NCBI GenBank assembly: GCA_902552805.1
Contig: CACDIC010000002.1
Span: 62,001 to 126,000 of the forward strand
DNA from: an uncultured Pelagibacteraceae bacterium
GTDB taxonomy: Bacteria; Pseudomonadota; Alphaproteobacteria; Pelagibacterales; Pelagibacteraceae
Direction of reading: 5' to 3'
DNA length: 64,000 nucleotides
Positions 63,702-64,000 of the stretch are shown in pieces. Each line of letters opens with the position of its first letter. Position 1 is the first letter of the stretch. The position numbers and the translations under genes are program-made. The notes beneath the pieces were generated by a model. The model ran no database searches. It saw nothing but the letters and a program-made list of their open reading frames with translations, and was not told the origin of the DNA.

Positions 63702-64000
63702 ATGGGCAAAGTATTTAAAGTTGGCTTAATTGGTTGTGGTCATATCGCAGAAACATATTTCAGAGCTCACAAATATTTCAAAAATTTTGAAATAATTAAA
63801 TGTGCAGATGTAAAAGAAAAAGCAGCTAAGAAATGTGCTAAAATTTATAAAATTAAAGCAGTTTCGGTAAGTAATTTACTTAAAGATAAACAGGTTGAAA
63901 TAATTTTAAATCTAACCCCTCCAAAAGTTCATTACCAAATTGCAAAAAAGTCTTTGTTAAATGGAAAACATGTATACTCAGAAAAACCACTAGCAATTAA
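63702..64000 (+). CDS. Gfo/Idh/MocA oxidoreductase (3' end cut by window)
   Basis: The visible 99 residues start MGKVFKVGLIGCGHIAETYF, a Rossmann dinucleotide fold, and reach the family EKP motif (HVYSEKPLA) at the window edge. The protein is a second inositol-dehydrogenase-like enzyme in the locus, perhaps for scyllo- or D-chiro-inositol or another polyol; the substrate domain is not visible. It follows iolD by 5 nt. Confidence 0.85.
   Translation, partial: MGKVFKVGLIGCGHIAETYFRAHKYFKNFEIIKCADVKEKAAKKCAKIYKIKAVSVSNLLKDKQVEIILNLTPPKVHYQIAKKSLLNGKHVYSEKPLAI

Overview
The window is a gene-packed, visibly AT-rich stretch of a bacterial chromosome. It most resembles a streamlined marine alphaproteobacterium of the SAR11 clade (Candidatus Pelagibacter-like). 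This rests on alphaproteobacterial gene orders (rpsF-rpsR-rplI-dnaB; fabD-fabG-acpP; lptF-lptG-lptD-surA-pdxA-rsmA beside pepA; NDUFA12 next to DUF2155; DUF2066-hda divergent from purM-purN; iscR-suf operon). It also rests on A/T-ending codon use, 1-4 nt overlaps between neighbours, and the near absence of intergenic DNA. The largest gene-free gap is 140 nt (48637-48776), so no stretch over 300 nt lacks a gene. I saw no tRNA, rRNA, CRISPR, insertion sequence, prophage or long repeat. Ten convergent gene pairs occur; nine are separated by 3 nt or less or overlap, and three of these share one palindromic TTAA for both stop codons.

Layout. 1-8236 (minus): glutathione synthesis (gshA, cut by the window edge), a PhnZ-like HD protein, purF, cvpA, an RND/MMPL exporter, dnaB and the S6/S18/L9 ribosomal proteins. 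8324-10912 (plus): fatty-acid genes fabD, fabG, acpP, then gmk directly, without the usual fabF/mltG. 10907-18215 (minus): envelope assembly (lptF, lptG, lptD, surA), pdxA and rsmA. 18298-32000: housekeeping genes in short alternating blocks (pepA-ndk; purM-purN; DUF2066-hda-aspS; a stand-alone protein made of the C-terminal part of class II ribonucleotide reductase; NDUFA12-DUF2155; aroQ-accB-accC; thiS-thiG; an RNase E/G that lacks the zinc-link cysteines). 32003-40689: PBP1A, RF2 (prfB) with an intact programmed +1 frameshift, an AsmA-like protein, tyrS, anmK and a hydrolase. 40772-46989: an iscR-sufBCDSU-sufT-sufA Fe-S assembly operon with a near-consensus type 1 IscR box over the promoter. 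47056-53049: a 56-residue protein gene apparently read from a leaderless mRNA, glnA, ybaK, an EamA transporter, an aldehyde dehydrogenase/DUF779 pair, a thioesterase and a GYD-domain protein.

53119-64000 is the accessory part and the most interesting region: a myo-inositol (or related cyclitol) uptake and breakdown locus. It has a CUT2-type ABC transporter (binding protein, permease and a single-domain ATPase), IolG-like and second Gfo/Idh dehydrogenases, IolE and IolD. Classical IolB, IolC and a CoA-dependent IolA are not visible. In their place lie a D-2-hydroxyacid dehydrogenase, an HpaI-type class II aldolase and a semialdehyde dehydrogenase, which could form a variant lower pathway. A pilin-like protein gene sits inside this locus. 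A strong intrinsic terminator between the binding-protein gene and the permease gene probably sets their expression ratio.

Functional calls come from reading motifs and recalling families; no database search was possible. Start codons were moved from the longest reading frame where an internal ATG, a Shine-Dalgarno sequence or family length argued for it, and each such case is noted.
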